NCBI GenBank assembly: GCA_963678675.1
Contig: OY783192.1
Location: 10,573,953-10,637,952, forward strand
DNA length: 64,000 nt
Reading direction: 5' to 3'
Source: Xiphydria camelus
Lineage: Eukaryota; Arthropoda; Insecta; Hymenoptera; Xiphydriidae
In this document: positions 43,334-54,291 of the stretch, one piece after another
How the letters are laid out: each line of letters opens with the position of its first letter
Position numbering within the stretch: position 1 is the stretch's first letter
Made by a program: the position numbers and the translations under genes
Notes under the pieces: generated by a model
Databases searched by the model: none
The model's input: only the letters and a program-made list of their open reading frames with translations
Told to the model about the DNA's origin: nothing

Positions 43334-43906
43334 TCACTCTGGGAACTCCCAATCTTCCTCTTCATTCGCGCTGTCCCAGTCTTCTGGGAAGCGCTGCCAG
43401 TAGATGGGCTCCTGTACTCGATCCTCGTACGTCCTAAGATCCGCCAGCTCCTGAGGTCAATTTAAGTGCTGCCATTCCTCTGGGGTGTAGGTGGCTACGT
43501 CCAGGCGCTCGAGGTAGGAGCGATCTGGTGGAGGTGGCTCGATGCGGTTCCTCCATTCATATTCCTCTTCTCTCTGGGCTTGCTGGTACTCGTATTCTTC
43601 GAGGGCTTGCTGATACTCGTATTCTTCGAGGGCTTCATTGTAATCACCCCATATTACCTCCTGGAATCCCTCCATGACGAACTCAGGTTCGTCCCAAGCT
43701 TCGTCATCCGGGTATTCCTGGGTGAAGAGTTCTCGGAGGTGGAAGACGTTCTCTTCGAAGTTCCATGTCCATTGAAGATATTGTTGTATGATGTGCTGGT
43801 GTACTTGTCTGGACGTTGGTTCGTATGGTAACTCCATTTCGATTCCTTGCTGTCTGATTGATCTCTTCAGAAGCGTTTCGGTTTTGTGACTGGCTTCCTT
43901 GCGCAC
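43334..43906 (-). pseudogene. Extra acidic ORF between integrase and 3' LTR, one stop
   Basis: The frame encodes about 190 residues and is interrupted by TGA at 43459-43457, after which it stays open 41 more codons to a stop at 43334. It is rich in Glu, Tyr and Trp (YNEALEEYEYQQALEEYEYQ, EPIYWQRFPEDW). No signal peptide or membrane segment is visible, so it does not look like an envelope gene. The frame is open upstream to about 44000 without an ATG, which suggests a spliced or read-through start. A 27-bp tandem repeat codes the ALEEYEYQQ part. Function unknown. Confidence 0.55.
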
Positions 43907-44428
43907 TTCGTGAGGTTTTATACCTGGACGGAGTTTGGAATTTGAATTCGGATTTTTTGGAAGTCTGCTGCTTTTGATTTGGAATTTGGATTCTGACTTT
44001 GGAAGGATTTATTTAAGATCGGTTCGTTGATGCTTGTTAGTACTTATTGTATAGCGTACATATTATTTTCTATTTGAAGTATAATGTGATATCGTGTGTA
44101 ACGCATATCCGTGTACGATATTATCAGTTACTAATTTTATTATTCTAAGTATAAATATAATTCGTTAGAATCCTACACTGGCTGTGTATCGAATGTTAAG
44201 AAATTAGACCACATTTTTTATTCCACGTATTTTCAGCTATTTTATGAATGGTATTTTCGTCTAATAAATCTATGTTTTGATATATCTTTTTTTTCCTGTA
44301 ATATCTCTACCGGTCATGCTTCTTGCAATGTTATTAATAATTGTTGGTTTGTCTGCGGGGAACATAATGTGATCTCTTAGGTTTTGTAATCTATCTTTAT
44401 TCTGATTTCTAATTTCTTATAAAATATT

Positions 44429-45880
44429 TTAATTGTTTTCTGGGGTTATGTGTGATATTCTTAATCTATTAACATGTACTATTTTTGTATTTTTCTTAAT
44501 TCTAATTTTTACATTTGTTTTATTTATAATTTCTAAGACATCATGTGGTCCTGTATATTGATCACCAAATTTTCCTGATTTAATTCCTTTTAATAAGAAT
44601 ACATAATCGCCTACTTTGAATGTTTGAGGATTGATTTTTCTATTGTAATATTTCTTTGATTTGAATTTTGAACTTATGAGTTTTTCTTTTCCTACTTCTT
44701 GAATGTCATGTAATCTTGTTACTAGATCAATTAGATATCCGTCGTATGTTTCTACTTGTTCATTATCGCAGATAGGATCATTAGATGGTAGTCTTGCTAA
44801 TTGTCCAAAAACTAGTTCAAACGGTGTATGATCAGTACCTTCATGTATGCTTGTGTTGTAAGCAAAAGTCGCGAGTTCCAGCCAATCATCCCATTCTGCA
44901 TCTTTATTGATGAAATGTTTGAGATATTCTACTAAAACGTGGTGTGATTTTTCAAGTGATCCGTTTGATTGAGGATGGAATGCGGTGGTTTTAAATTGTT
45001 TAATTCGAAATCGCTTCGCTAATCTTTTTAACATTCCACTCAAGAAATTTGTACCTTGATCTGTTAGAACTGCTTTTGGAGCACCAAATGTACATATCAA
45101 TCGTTTTACAAAGGCATCTGCTATTATAGGCGCTGCTGCGTTTGGTAGTGGTATGGCAATACAATATTTTATTAAATTATCTTGAATTGTTAGAATGTAT
45201 TCATTATAATTTTTTGATTTTGGCATAGGGCCAACGATATCCATAGAAATTTTGTCAGAAACTCGACCTGGTGTATCCGTAATAATCATGGGATTTTTTG
45301 TTTTGACTCTTCTTAACTTTTTTAATTGACAACTTAAACATTGTTGAATGAAGTTTTGAATATCTACTTTAAGGTTTTCCCAATAATATTTTTGTCTAAT
45401 TCTTTTGTATGTTTTTGTGACACCTTTATGACCTCCTATTGCTGAGGCGTGGTTTTCTTCTATAATATTTTTCCTGTCTTTAATAGGTGGATGCTTAATT
45501 ATTCCATGACAAATTATTATTTTTGTTTGTGATCCTTGAAAAGCAATATTGAGTTGTGTTTTAATGTCCGTCCATGGAATTTTAAGGATTTCTTTTGTTT
45601 TTGCAATACTTAGTGACCGTAGTTTTAATTGGTCAGCTTTTTCACGTAAACTTTGAATTATACTGTTAATATTATTGAAAGTAGTTGTTAGTGATTGTTT
45701 TTCAATTCCTTCTATTGGTAAAGCAATATGAAAACAATGCCCTTTCTGTATTGAATTAGCATATCCAACTTGAAGATTTTTAAATTTAGGTAATTGATTC
45801 TTTTCTGCGAATGATCTCGAGCCTTCGTCTCGTGGATCACCGTTGCTTGTTATAAAGTATGCATAATTATCTTTCCTCAT
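44429..45880 (-). CDS. Integrase region of pol, 483 residues
   Basis: Integrase inserts the cDNA into the genome. The zinc-binding HHCC module is visible (HASAIGGHKG, then CLSCQLKK). The catalytic core has Asp in MDIVGPMPKS, Asp in VLTDQGTNFLS and Glu in HPQSNGSLEKSHHV. The C-terminal part (YNRKINPQTFKVGDYVFLLK) fits the GPY-like region. This is the longest intact piece of the element. Upstream frames are broken, so it probably is not translated from full-length RNA. Confidence 0.88.
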   Translation of the reverse strand: MRKDNYAYFITSNGDPRDEGSRSFAEKNQLPKFKNLQVGYANSIQKGHCFHIALPIEGIEKQSLTTTFNNINSIIQSLREKADQLKLRSLSIAKTKEILKIPWTDIKTQLNIAFQGSQTKIIICHGIIKHPPIKDRKNIIEENHASAIGGHKGVTKTYKRIRQKYYWENLKVDIQNFIQQCLSCQLKKLRRVKTKNPMIITDTPGRVSDKISMDIVGPMPKSKNYNEYILTIQDNLIKYCIAIPLPNAAAPIIADAFVKRLICTFGAPKAVLTDQGTNFLSGMLKRLAKRFRIKQFKTTAFHPQSNGSLEKSHHVLVEYLKHFINKDAEWDDWLELATFAYNTSIHEGTDHTPFELVFGQLARLPSNDPICDNEQVETYDGYLIDLVTRLHDIQEVGKEKLISSKFKSKKYYNRKINPQTFKVGDYVFLLKGIKSGKFGDQYTGPHDVLEIINKTNVKIRIKKNTKIVHVNRLRISHITPENN

Positions 45881-45899
45881 CCAAATTTGCTCTTTGGTT

Positions 45900-46860
45900 T
45901 CAGCAAAATTTGAGTTTAACTGATTTTCTTTTTCAACTTGATGTCATTCTTTTGTATCATTGTAATTTGAAATTAATGATTCTAAGCTATCTTCCGATGT
46001 GATTGATTCGTTATCAGAAATTATATTACCGTCCTCACGTCTATGGGTTGTATAAGGTCTAAGTCGTCGTCAGTCATTTTTTGTATACTGTCGGGTTCAT
46101 GTTTTGGAATATTTTCTTTTATTCTTTTGTTCCTTCTGGGTTTCATGGTAATGGAATCTGTTTGTATATTAGATGATTCAGTGATATTTGATTTGCTTGC
46201 TTTAACTTGATTTTGAATTCTTTTACTTCTTCGAGGATTTGAATCTTTTTGAACTATATAGACATGTTTAAAATCGATAGGATTGGTATGGATTTGAGCT
46301 TCTACTTCAAATGTTTCCGATGGAGATTCTAATAATTCTTCTTCTGTGTGTGTGTGTGTGTGTGTGAAGGGTATACTATCTCTATTTGTTCTTTCTAAAT
46401 TTTCTTCATTAAATGGTTTTTTCTGATTTACAGTTAAAATTGGGTTTCTGGATAAAGCATCTGCGTTAACGTTTGTTTTTCCTGCTTTATGTACTACATC
46501 AAATTCGTATTCAGCAAGTTTAACTCTCCAATTTGAAACACGAGAACAAGGGTCTTTAGATTTTTGAAACCAAACTAATGGTTTATGGTCCGTGTGACTA
46601 ATGTAAATTTTCTTCCGTATAAGTATGGTCGAAAATGTGTGACGCTATAAATTATTGCAAGAGCTTCTTTCTCGTAAGTATCGTATCTTTTTTCACAATC
46701 TGTTAATACTCTAGAGGTGTACGCGATGGGTCGATCTTTTCCTATCGGTCCTTGCGATAAAATTCCGCCTATATTGCATACCCCGAAGCATCTGTTGTGA
46801 CTATAAAAGGTTTCGTAAAATCAGGATATTTTGTAATACTGGTGCTTCACATAATTAATT
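45900..46860 (-). pseudogene. RNase H and linker region of pol, frame-broken
   Basis: Pieces such as YTSRVLTDCEKRYDTYEKEA and LAIIYSVTHF are readable in shifting minus-strand frames. A GT microsatellite (46347-46366) encodes a His-Thr run in the linker. Several indels separate it from the RT and integrase frames. Confidence 0.7.
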
Positions 46861-46863
46861 TTT

Positions 46864-47397
46864 TTAAATATCAAATGCTATTTGTTGTTCGTTTGTCCAT
46901 TCAAAATTTTCTTCTTTCTTTAAAAGATTTGATAAAGGTTTGGCAATTTTAGAAAAGTTTTCAATAAATCTTCTGTAATAACCGGCTAATCCTAAAAATT
47001 GTCTAACGTTTTTCTGGTTTTTAGGAATCGGAAAATTTTCAATTGCTTCTATTTTCTTTGGATCTGGCTTTACTCCGTTTTCACTTATTATGTGGCCAAG
47101 ATATGCAACTTCTTTTCGTAGAAATTCACATTTATCCGGTTGTAAACTTAATGTTGCTGTTCGCAGTCGTTCTATGAGTTTAATAAATTTTTCCCGATGT
47201 TCTTCTAAGGAATTTGCATAAATTATAATATCGTCAAGGTATACGAATAATTCAATTCCCTGTAAACCTGTTAGTACGCGATCCATTAGTCTTTGAAACG
47301 TTGCTGGAGCATTTTTTAATCCGAAAGGCATGCGATTAAATTCGTAATGGCCATATGGTGTGGAAAATGCGGTTTTATGGCGATCTTTTTCGCTCAT
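46864..47397 (-). pseudogene. Reverse transcriptase palm and thumb fragment
   Basis: It encodes FNRMPFGLKNAPATFQRLMD and the catalytic YLDD (LFVYLDDIIIYA), then LGHIISENGVKPDPKK and FLGLAGYYRRFI, all typical of gypsy RT. The upstream part of RT lies at 47400-47760 in other frames, with one break near 47465. RT copies the element RNA into DNA; here the frame breaks prevent it. Confidence 0.85.
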
Positions 47398-48305
47398 TTT
47401 TATTTGATGAAAGCCTGAGGCTAAGTCAAATACTGAAAAATATTTCGCTCTACCTATAACTGATCTAATATATCTACTATATTAGGCAGTGGATAAGAGT
47501 CTCCTATTGTTTTTTCATTTAAGGATCTGAAATCTAGTACCAGTCGGTAACGTGGTTCATCTGAGTTAGGTTTTTTCTTTTTAGGAACTATCCAAATTGG
47601 TGTATTATAAGGTGATTGAGAAGGTTTTACTATTCCACCTTCTAATAGTTCTTTGACTTGTTTATTGATCTCCTGTTTGTGAATTGGAGGAAATCTATAT
47701 TGACGTTTATTAATTGGTAGCTCATCTAACGTTGGAATTTCATGTGTTAGTACGTTAACGTATTTGTTGCTTCTAAATAATCATTTTGTAAATGGAATCT
47801 ATCCTCACTTTTATTTCGATCAAATATTCAATTTATTTCTTTCTTCTTCGTTTAAATGATTTAATCGTAATAATTCTTTTATTTCTTTTATTCTTTCTTT
47901 GTTTTTATTGTGATTTGTTGGTTTATTATTTGTTGAATTATTAATAATATTGTCTGTTACTTTATTGACTTCTTCTATTCTATTAAGGTCTTTTAACGCG
48001 ATACTGCGATCTGTCCGTTTATTTGCCCTAGAGAATAGGTATTTATTTCATTTTTTTATTTCTTCTATTCCTTTGAGGTCCTCTAACGTGATACTGCGAT
48101 CTGTCCGTTGACTTTCCTTAGAATAGGTTTTGTAATTTGATTTATCTGTTTTATTATTATTGTTGGCATTGTTGTTTAATTTTTCCTCGTACGCGTATAA
48201 TTCTAACGTCGGGATTAGTACTTCAATTTCTTTCTCAGTAGTGTTAAATATGTTTAAATATGCTTTGCCGTTATTATTCGATACTAACGTTTCACCGAGA
48301 TATAT

Positions 48306-48869
48306 TCAGTCGCTTACTTTTAATCGCGGTATGTATCCTTCTTTTAAATTCGTTGGTTTTAATCGAATGTAAATTGTTGAGATTGCCCTTGCCGGTACAA
48401 CAATAGTTTCTCCAGTCTCGAAAGGGACATTATGTCCTTTGATTTCCAAACAATTCCCTGCGTAGTTAATCTTAGCATCGTTATCTATAAAGAAATCTGA
48501 GCCTAGTATACCGTCTTGTTCGATCGGGAAATCATCCGGTACTAAATGAAAGAAGGTATTGCAACCTAAGACATTTATTGAAATTCGGCCTAAAGTCGTC
48601 ACCTTATGGGCCGTAATCCCGCTTAACTGGACGATCTCACTGTGATCTACTAAATTTGAGGTACTATTAACTCTTTGCTTTAAAAGATTAGGACCGGCTC
48701 CTGTGTCAAGCATTAGGGTTACCGGGAGGCATAGATTTGCAGGGGCCACGCGAATTATTGGAACTCGACTTTCTTGACTGAGATTTACTGTTGATGATCG
48801 GATATTTGGTTTTGACTCTGTTGAATTGAGTGTATAGGACGCGTTTGTGTGTTTGAATTCGTTCCCCAT
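48306..48869 (-). CDS. Aspartic protease region of pol
   Basis: The retropepsin active site reads LMLDTGAGPNLLK, followed by ILGSDFFIDN, the second conserved signature. The protein would process gag and pol. It lies in a different frame from the following RT fragment, and 47760-48300 contains only short pieces. The ORF itself is intact. Confidence 0.82.
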   Translation of the reverse strand: MGNEFKHTNASYTLNSTESKPNIRSSTVNLSQESRVPIIRVAPANLCLPVTLMLDTGAGPNLLKQRVNSTSNLVDHSEIVQLSGITAHKVTTLGRISINVLGCNTFFHLVPDDFPIEQDGILGSDFFIDNDAKINYAGNCLEIKGHNVPFETGETIVVPARAISTIYIRLKPTNLKEGYIPRLKVSD

Positions 48870-48877
48870 GCAGCGCC

Positions 48878-49621
48878 CTATGATGGGGAACTGTTGGAGT
48901 TTCCCGTTTGAAATTGTTGCGTTGTATTAGCTCGTTGTTTGAAGAAGCATTTTTCTATCGTATGATTAAATTTTCCGCAATAATCACATTTTGTTTGAGG
49001 TCTCGTATTATTATTTTCATTGTAATTTTGATTATTAATAATGCTTCTGCAGACGTTCGCTTTATGACCCGATTTTCCGCAGAATTGACAGGTGTTTTCG
49101 TTTTGGAAGTTTTTAGAACGTTGTCTACAGTTATTCGTGTTGTGGTTAGTTCTTTTGCATATTTGACAAAACATTTGTACTTTATTTTGTTGAAATAGCG
49201 ATCGGCAATTATTTGCTGTATGACCTCTTCGGTTACATATTTGGCAGATTTGAAATTCTGTTTGTACGATATTTATTTTTTGTGTTCGCGATCTACAAAT
49301 ATCCGCGGTATGATTATGTTTATTACATAGTTGACATATTATATTGGTTCCCGTTTTTCTGAAGTTGTCTTTATTGTGAATCTGGCATTGATTGGCTGTG
49401 TGACCTTCTATGTTACATATTTGACATTTAACAATTTGGCTATTTGTTGCACGAGTTATTTGGTCGTTTGAATTTTGTGGTCCTTTGCCTCGCATTTGTT
49501 CTACGCGTGTTAACATTCGTTCAAGTTCTACTGCTTTAATTCGGGCGCTTTTGAGATTATCTACTTTTCCCATGTTACATCTTATGTCTGGATTTAAACC
49601 GCGAATGAAATATTTTAGCAA
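48878..49621 (-). CDS. Gag nucleocapsid region with six CCHC zinc knuckles
   Basis: Six CX2CX4HX4C knuckles follow one another: CQICNIEGHTANQC, CQLCNKHNHTADIC, CQICNRRGHTANNC, CQICKRTNHNTNNC, CQFCGKSGHKANVC and CDYCGKFNHTIEKC. Gypsy-type gag proteins usually carry one or two. The knuckles bind and package element RNA. The upstream capsid part continues into the next frame (49695-50216), with one frameshift near 49720, so gag is broken. Confidence 0.88.
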   Translation of the reverse strand: MLKYFIRGLNPDIRCNMGKVDNLKSARIKAVELERMLTRVEQMRGKGPQNSNDQITRATNSQIVKCQICNIEGHTANQCQIHNKDNFRKTGTNIICQLCNKHNHTADICRSRTQKINIVQTEFQICQICNRRGHTANNCRSLFQQNKVQMFCQICKRTNHNTNNCRQRSKNFQNENTCQFCGKSGHKANVCRSIINNQNYNENNNTRPQTKCDYCGKFNHTIEKCFFKQRANTTQQFQTGNSNSSPS

Positions 49622-49694
49622 GTCTCTGTTTACTTCTGCTCCGAAATTTTCGTCTGTTATACGATTTTCTATTCTGTGGCCGTCGGTAATTCTT

Positions 49695-50216
49695 TTAGCT
49701 AATTCCCTGGCCCGATTTAGATGTTATGACGTTTTCATTGTGATACTGACAAATGTCGCTCAATTCTCCGTAATATTGATGAATGGTTTTTTCTGGAGCG
49801 TATATTTCCTCTAAAAATGTTGTTAATTGGTCGACTGATGTTAATGTTTGCCCTACACTACAGCGTTTCGCTTCGCCGATTAATTTTGTGAGAATTAATT
49901 TAACTAAGTCGGATTCCGATTCGCGTGGTAGCATATTTTTCGCTTCTTCGCATGCCTCGAGGAAATCGCTTAGGGGTATGTTTTGTCCATTGAACCGAGG
50001 TACAATTTCTATTGCGGTTTTTAGAGAAATTTTTTGATTGTTTGCCAATGTGTTGTTATCGAAATTGTCAGTACTTGAACGATTTATCGTTGTTATTGAA
50101 GATTCCAAAAAACTGTCACTAAAATCTGATGAAATTCGTGTAGGTATTTGTGAAATTTGTATTAGTGGGATTTTCCTTCTAGTTTGTCTTATGGGATTAG
50201 TCTCAGAATCTGACAT
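49695..50216 (-). pseudogene. Gag N-terminal and capsid region, cut by a frameshift
   Basis: It starts at an ATG (MSDSETNPIRQTRRKIP) 276 bp after the 5' LTR. FNGQNIPLSDFLEACEEA and QTLTSVDQLTTFLEEIYAP resemble gypsy capsid helices. The frame is lost near 49720 and resumes in the frame of the nucleocapsid ORF. Confidence 0.75.
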
Positions 50217-50404
50217 AATATTTACTCATTTGTGATTGATAAGTAATATTGATCATTGATATAATTTGTAATAATGTTTGTTTGTTATTTTTTTGTTTTT
50301 CAACTGAGCAATTAATAATTAGTGGTAATTAGATTCGACTGGTCAGTTCGGATAGCATCAAGCTAAATTTTAGGAATTGAACCTAATATCCGGCACTCTA
50401 CGCG

Positions 50405-50492
50405 AGCAAATGATCGGGACCTTCCGTATAGCGGGAGTCGAACCCGCGATCTTTCTGACCAGACTCGGCCGATGCACCAAAAAGGGGTTCGT
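50405..50492 (-). other. Leader next to the 5' LTR with a tRNA-like stretch, possible primer site
   Basis: Thirteen bases after the LTR the minus strand reads TGGTGCATCGGCCGAGT. This starts with TGG as primer-binding sites do and contains a tRNA A-box-like GGCCGAGT. About 25 bp on is CGGGTTCGACTCCCG, a perfect T-arm with B box. The two parts do not fold as a complete tRNA. I cannot name the primer tRNA. Confidence 0.45.
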
Positions 50493-51282
50493 TGTCACGT
50501 CATGGACAACTCGCTAAACCACTAACTATTAACTCGGGACTGGAATGGGGAGTTGGGATACACACGCAAGTTTCTATATCTTAAGAGAACAATCTGTTGC
50601 CACTTACCTTTGCCTGGAGCTCCAACCTTGATCTCTCGCTCTCTTTCTTCCTCCTTCTGTCGGCCGTACGATCCTTCCTTCAAGGGGTGGATCGAGTGGG
50701 GTGCGGTCTCTCTTTGGTCACTCACTTTCTTGAGAAGGTAGGACGACAGGGATAGAGGTTGAGGTTTCAACAAATCACAATCACTTTCTTTAGATCTCGA
50801 ACAGAACTTCTTTATTTTCTTTAGATCTCGAACAGAACACGCGTAACTCTCTATAAGTTTGACTGAATGTTAATCTTCAAAAGGAAAAACAAAAAGCCCC
50901 TCTCGGTGTCCAGGATTCTCCTTATATAAGCCGTTAGACTTCGTTCCGGGTGGGGATCCTTCCTGATGTTGAAAAGGGGAAGGAGAAGGAATGCGTTGAA
51001 TCATGGAGGTTTCTTCCTGTCAGCGGCTGATCAGTGGCCACTTGGTGTCTTGTTTTTCGCTGGTGCATTTCCTTTAATGCTACGCGGGTGGCACGTGGAG
51101 GTTTTCGCGCCTTCACCTTGCGCGAGGGTTCGTGTTACTCGCGGTGCAGTTTTGACTCGGTGCGGAGTCGGCGTTCCGGTCTTCGCAGCGGCCTTGCTCG
51201 TCGCTATTTGATTTCTCTTATTCTATCGCTTTATTCGCCGCTGCGTTTTATTCCATGAAAACGGCTACGTTAGGACGTTACA
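50493..51282 (-). repeat. 5' LTR, 790 bp, with two 32-bp tandem units
   Basis: Otherwise nearly identical to the 3' LTR. A TATA-like TATATAAG lies near 50929 on the plus strand, but transcription should run on the minus strand, so I assign no promoter. Confidence 0.9.
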
Positions 51283-51545
51283 CATGTATAACTATGTATT
51301 ATATTATAATAATAAATGAATAACGGATTTACTCATAAAAATTGTGTCATTTATTGTAAACATTTACGTAGAATCCATATTAATTTTTTAACGGTGTTGA
51401 ATTTCCCGCGACATTTCCGCGCATACGTTGAAGTAGCACGCGTGCGCTACAAATGCGATGCATATGCGCGCACATCTGTAAGGCCAGATGCGTCGCACGC
51501 GTGCACTCACAGTGCGTGCATTGTGACTACATTTTGCTATCTGGG
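51283..51545. repeat. End of a CCCAGATAGC-type element, inverse of 52899-53160
   Basis: It ends TTTTGCTATCTGGG. The sequence, with ACGCGTGCACTCACAGTGCG and AAATGAATAACGGATTTACT, is the inverse of the left end of the 52899-61348 element. It continues the flank at 42020 once the retrotransposon is removed. The homology between the two inverted copies runs on through the MITEs to about 40240 and 54300. Confidence 0.75.
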
Positions 51546-51882
51546 TAGGTAATCACTAATTAATTGAAACCGTTGAAAAGTAGGAATTAAATGATTGTCG
51601 TGTACAAATGAAATATGTATACAAAAGGTTAAAAGTATTCCGTACATTTACACTTACCAGCGGCATGTGATTCCATTGTAGGTATACTAGGTTATGGAAG
51701 TCACAAATTGTTATCTACCCCGATAGCCAAGTTTCGTCACTACAAGCGCACTGTGCCGTCACACGGTGGATTTAGGAAACATCACAGTGACCTTATCGTG
51801 CGTGCCCCCGCGGACGTCACAGTGGCGACACTGAGTGGCAACGGCGAGTGAGGTTACTGTGACTGCCCAGCGATCGTCACTA

Positions 51883-52257
51883 CCGTATGTATCATGCCAA
51901 ATTAAACAAGCAGAATTACCGACATTGCCGAAACGTTACCGACGGTCAAGAATTTTATAGTTAGAGTTGGCTTGAGAAGAGTGCGCTGTGTGTGCTGCGT
52001 GAGAGCGAAAAGTGTCAAACGTCTGATTTCCCGATAGCTGTCAATTCGGAAAATCGAAGTATTGAATAATAGACGAAACACTTCGATCTCTTGAATTAAC
52101 AGCTATCGGGAAATCAGACGTTTGACACTTTTCGCTCTCACGCAGCACACACAGCGCACTCTTCTCAAGCCAACTCTAACTATAAAATTCTTGACCGTCG
52201 GTAAAGTTTCGGCAATGTCGGTATATCTGCTTGTTTAATTTGGCATGATACATACGG
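51883..52257. mobile_element. MITE1 copy b, uninterrupted, 375 bp
   Basis: Ends CCGTATGTATCATGCC and GGCATGATACATACGG, flanked by TA. The empty site is E1 copy b at 13511-13530 (GATCGTCAC-TA-CAACAGC). The arms are about 180 bp. This copy shows the uninterrupted site of the pogo-like insertion at 4332. Confidence 0.92.
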
Positions 52258-53213
52258 TACAACAGCACTGTGCAGTCACGCGATTGCGCTTTCAAAATAA
52301 TTGTCGGTATGTAGATTTTGCAAAAAGGGAACGCACACAGTGACTTTACCCGCCTAGAGGTGTCGCTTTTTTTTTCGTGCCCCACCGGGATTTGAACCTG
52401 CGATCTTTGGGATATCCTATGCCACATACCTCGAGACCGGGAAACGTTTTCGCATTTTACCAATTGCACCACCGACTCTTCGAGAGATGTTGGTCGACTC
52501 CAGTCATATATAGGAACCGAACATGGCAGTGACTGCTCTCGAAGGTTCTCGTTAAATTTTGTTAAATAATTTGATATTTTCTTTTTCAAAACAGTAGCGA
52601 TTATGATAATTATCCATTCATTATTTATAGAATATTCGTCAAGAATCATGTTAAAGTTAACCCATTAGCGCCCCGCGTCTTATTTATAGGACGGCTATTT
52701 GGAATTTTACTCATAACCTCTGAGTGACAAATCATGCAATTTTCGTAAAGAAAATCCACCAAAAATTAATTTGGGCGTTAATGGGTTAAGTTCACGATAG
52801 AATTTTTGTATTATTAGGTGTTGAAATTAATTTGTAGCATCGATCTTAACAATAAATGGCACGCAGGTAGTACAGTATTTCCTTGTTACCAACAGTAACC
52901 CAGATAGCAAAATGTAGTCACAATGCACGCACTGTGAGTGCACGCGTGCGCTTCAAGTCGCACGCGTGCGACGCATCTGGCCTTACAAATGTCGCGGGAA
53001 ATTCAACACCGTTAGAAAATTAATATGGATTCTCTAAGTAAATGTTTACAATAAATGACACAATTTTTATGAGTAAATCCGTTATTCATTTATTATTATA
53101 ATATAATACATAGTTATACATGACAAATAGTTATACATGACATAGTTATACATGACAATACATTTTGAGAAGTACATTTTGAGAGTTACGTTGTTATCAG
53201 TCTGTTAAGTAAT

Positions 53214-53899
53214 AGCGCGTACGGCGTTATTCATAAAAAACTTATTCGACAGTGTTTTTTCCACATACATACGTTTGATATGTTCCAAGGCAATACGCAA
53301 TTATATTAATAATGAGTCCAATCACCACCGTCGATAATCGCTTGGCATCTCCGAGGCATACTATCCATGAAATTTTCGATGGTGCTGATTGGACTCATTA
53401 TCAACTGTAATTGCGCAATGCGTTGGAATATGTAAAACGTATGTATGTGGAAAAAACATTGTGTTGTGTGAAATTAGACATAAGTAATATTAATATATAT
53501 ACATAGTTATACATGACAAATAGTTATACGTGACATAGTTATACATGACAATACATTTTGAGAAGTACATTTTGAGAGTTACGTTGTTATCAGTCTGTTA
53601 AGTAAGAGCGCGTACAGCGTTATTCATAAAAAACTTATTCGACAGTGTTTTTTCCACATACATACGTTGGACATGTTCCAAGGCAATACGCAATTATATT
53701 AATAATGAGTCCAATCACCACCGTCGATAATCGCTTGGCATCTCCGAGGCATACTATCCATCAAGTTTTCGATGGTGATGATTGGACTCATTATCAACTG
53801 TAATTGCGCAATGCGTTGGAATATGTAAAACGTATGTATGTATGTGGAAAAAACATTGTTGAATACATTTTTTATGAATAACGCCGTACGCGCTCTTAC
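53214..53899. repeat. Two GTACGGCG foldback MITEs in tandem
   Basis: Copies at 53214-53462 (right end missing) and 53604-53899. Between and before them runs a minisatellite of TAGTTATACATGACA words (53106-53165, 53505-53560), also present near 41590-42020. Confidence 0.75.
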
Positions 53900-53903
53900 T
53901 TAA

Positions 53904-54291
53904 CCCTTACTTGCCACACTTCTATAGAATCACGTACTTGCCACACTGGGGTTGATTTACACCCCAGCGAGAAAAATTGTTATAACAAACAAATTATTGC
54001 ATATTTGGACTTGAAAATTGTATCAGCTCTTCTTAAGAGCGTGCTTTAAAAGGCAATGGAACTTGTATAGCCAAAACTTAAAATTAAGTATGCGAAAAAA
54101 ATCAAATATTAAAGTTACACGGTCTTTTAAAGTACGCTCTTAAGATGAGCTGGTAAAATTTTCAAGTACAAATATGCTATAATTTATTTATTATAACAAT
54201 TCTTCTCGCTGAGGTGTAAATCAACCCCAGTGTAGCACAAGTACGAATTTTACCATGGGGTGGTTTCGAACCCCAGTGTGGCAAGTAAGGG
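53904..54291. mobile_element. 388-bp TTAA-site MITE, copy 2
   Basis: Same family as 40250-40638, in inverse orientation, flanked by TTAA at 53900-53903 and 54292-54295. Confidence 0.88.

Larger units (their letters stand above)
42021..51282 (-). mobile_element. Ty3/gypsy-type LTR retrotransposon, decayed
   Basis: Direct repeats 42021-42875 and 50493-51282 start TGTCACGTC and end GTTACA. CATG lies at 42017-42020 and 51283-51286 as a 4-bp target duplication, and the uninterrupted sequence GTCATGTATAACTATG occurs at 41617-41632. A polypurine tract (minus-strand TAAGGGGGGAGG) directly precedes the 3' LTR. The order on the minus strand is gag, protease, RT, RNase H, integrase, extra ORF, which is the gypsy order. 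Several frame breaks make it inactive. Confidence 0.93.

Noticed and set aside
43466..43831. 121-residue hydrophobic plus-strand ORF as an envelope protein
   Set aside because: It is the antisense of the acidic ORF; its hydrophobicity reflects the complement of Glu-rich codons.
50405..50480. Functional tRNA gene
   Set aside because: The ends do not form an acceptor stem and there is no normal anticodon arm.
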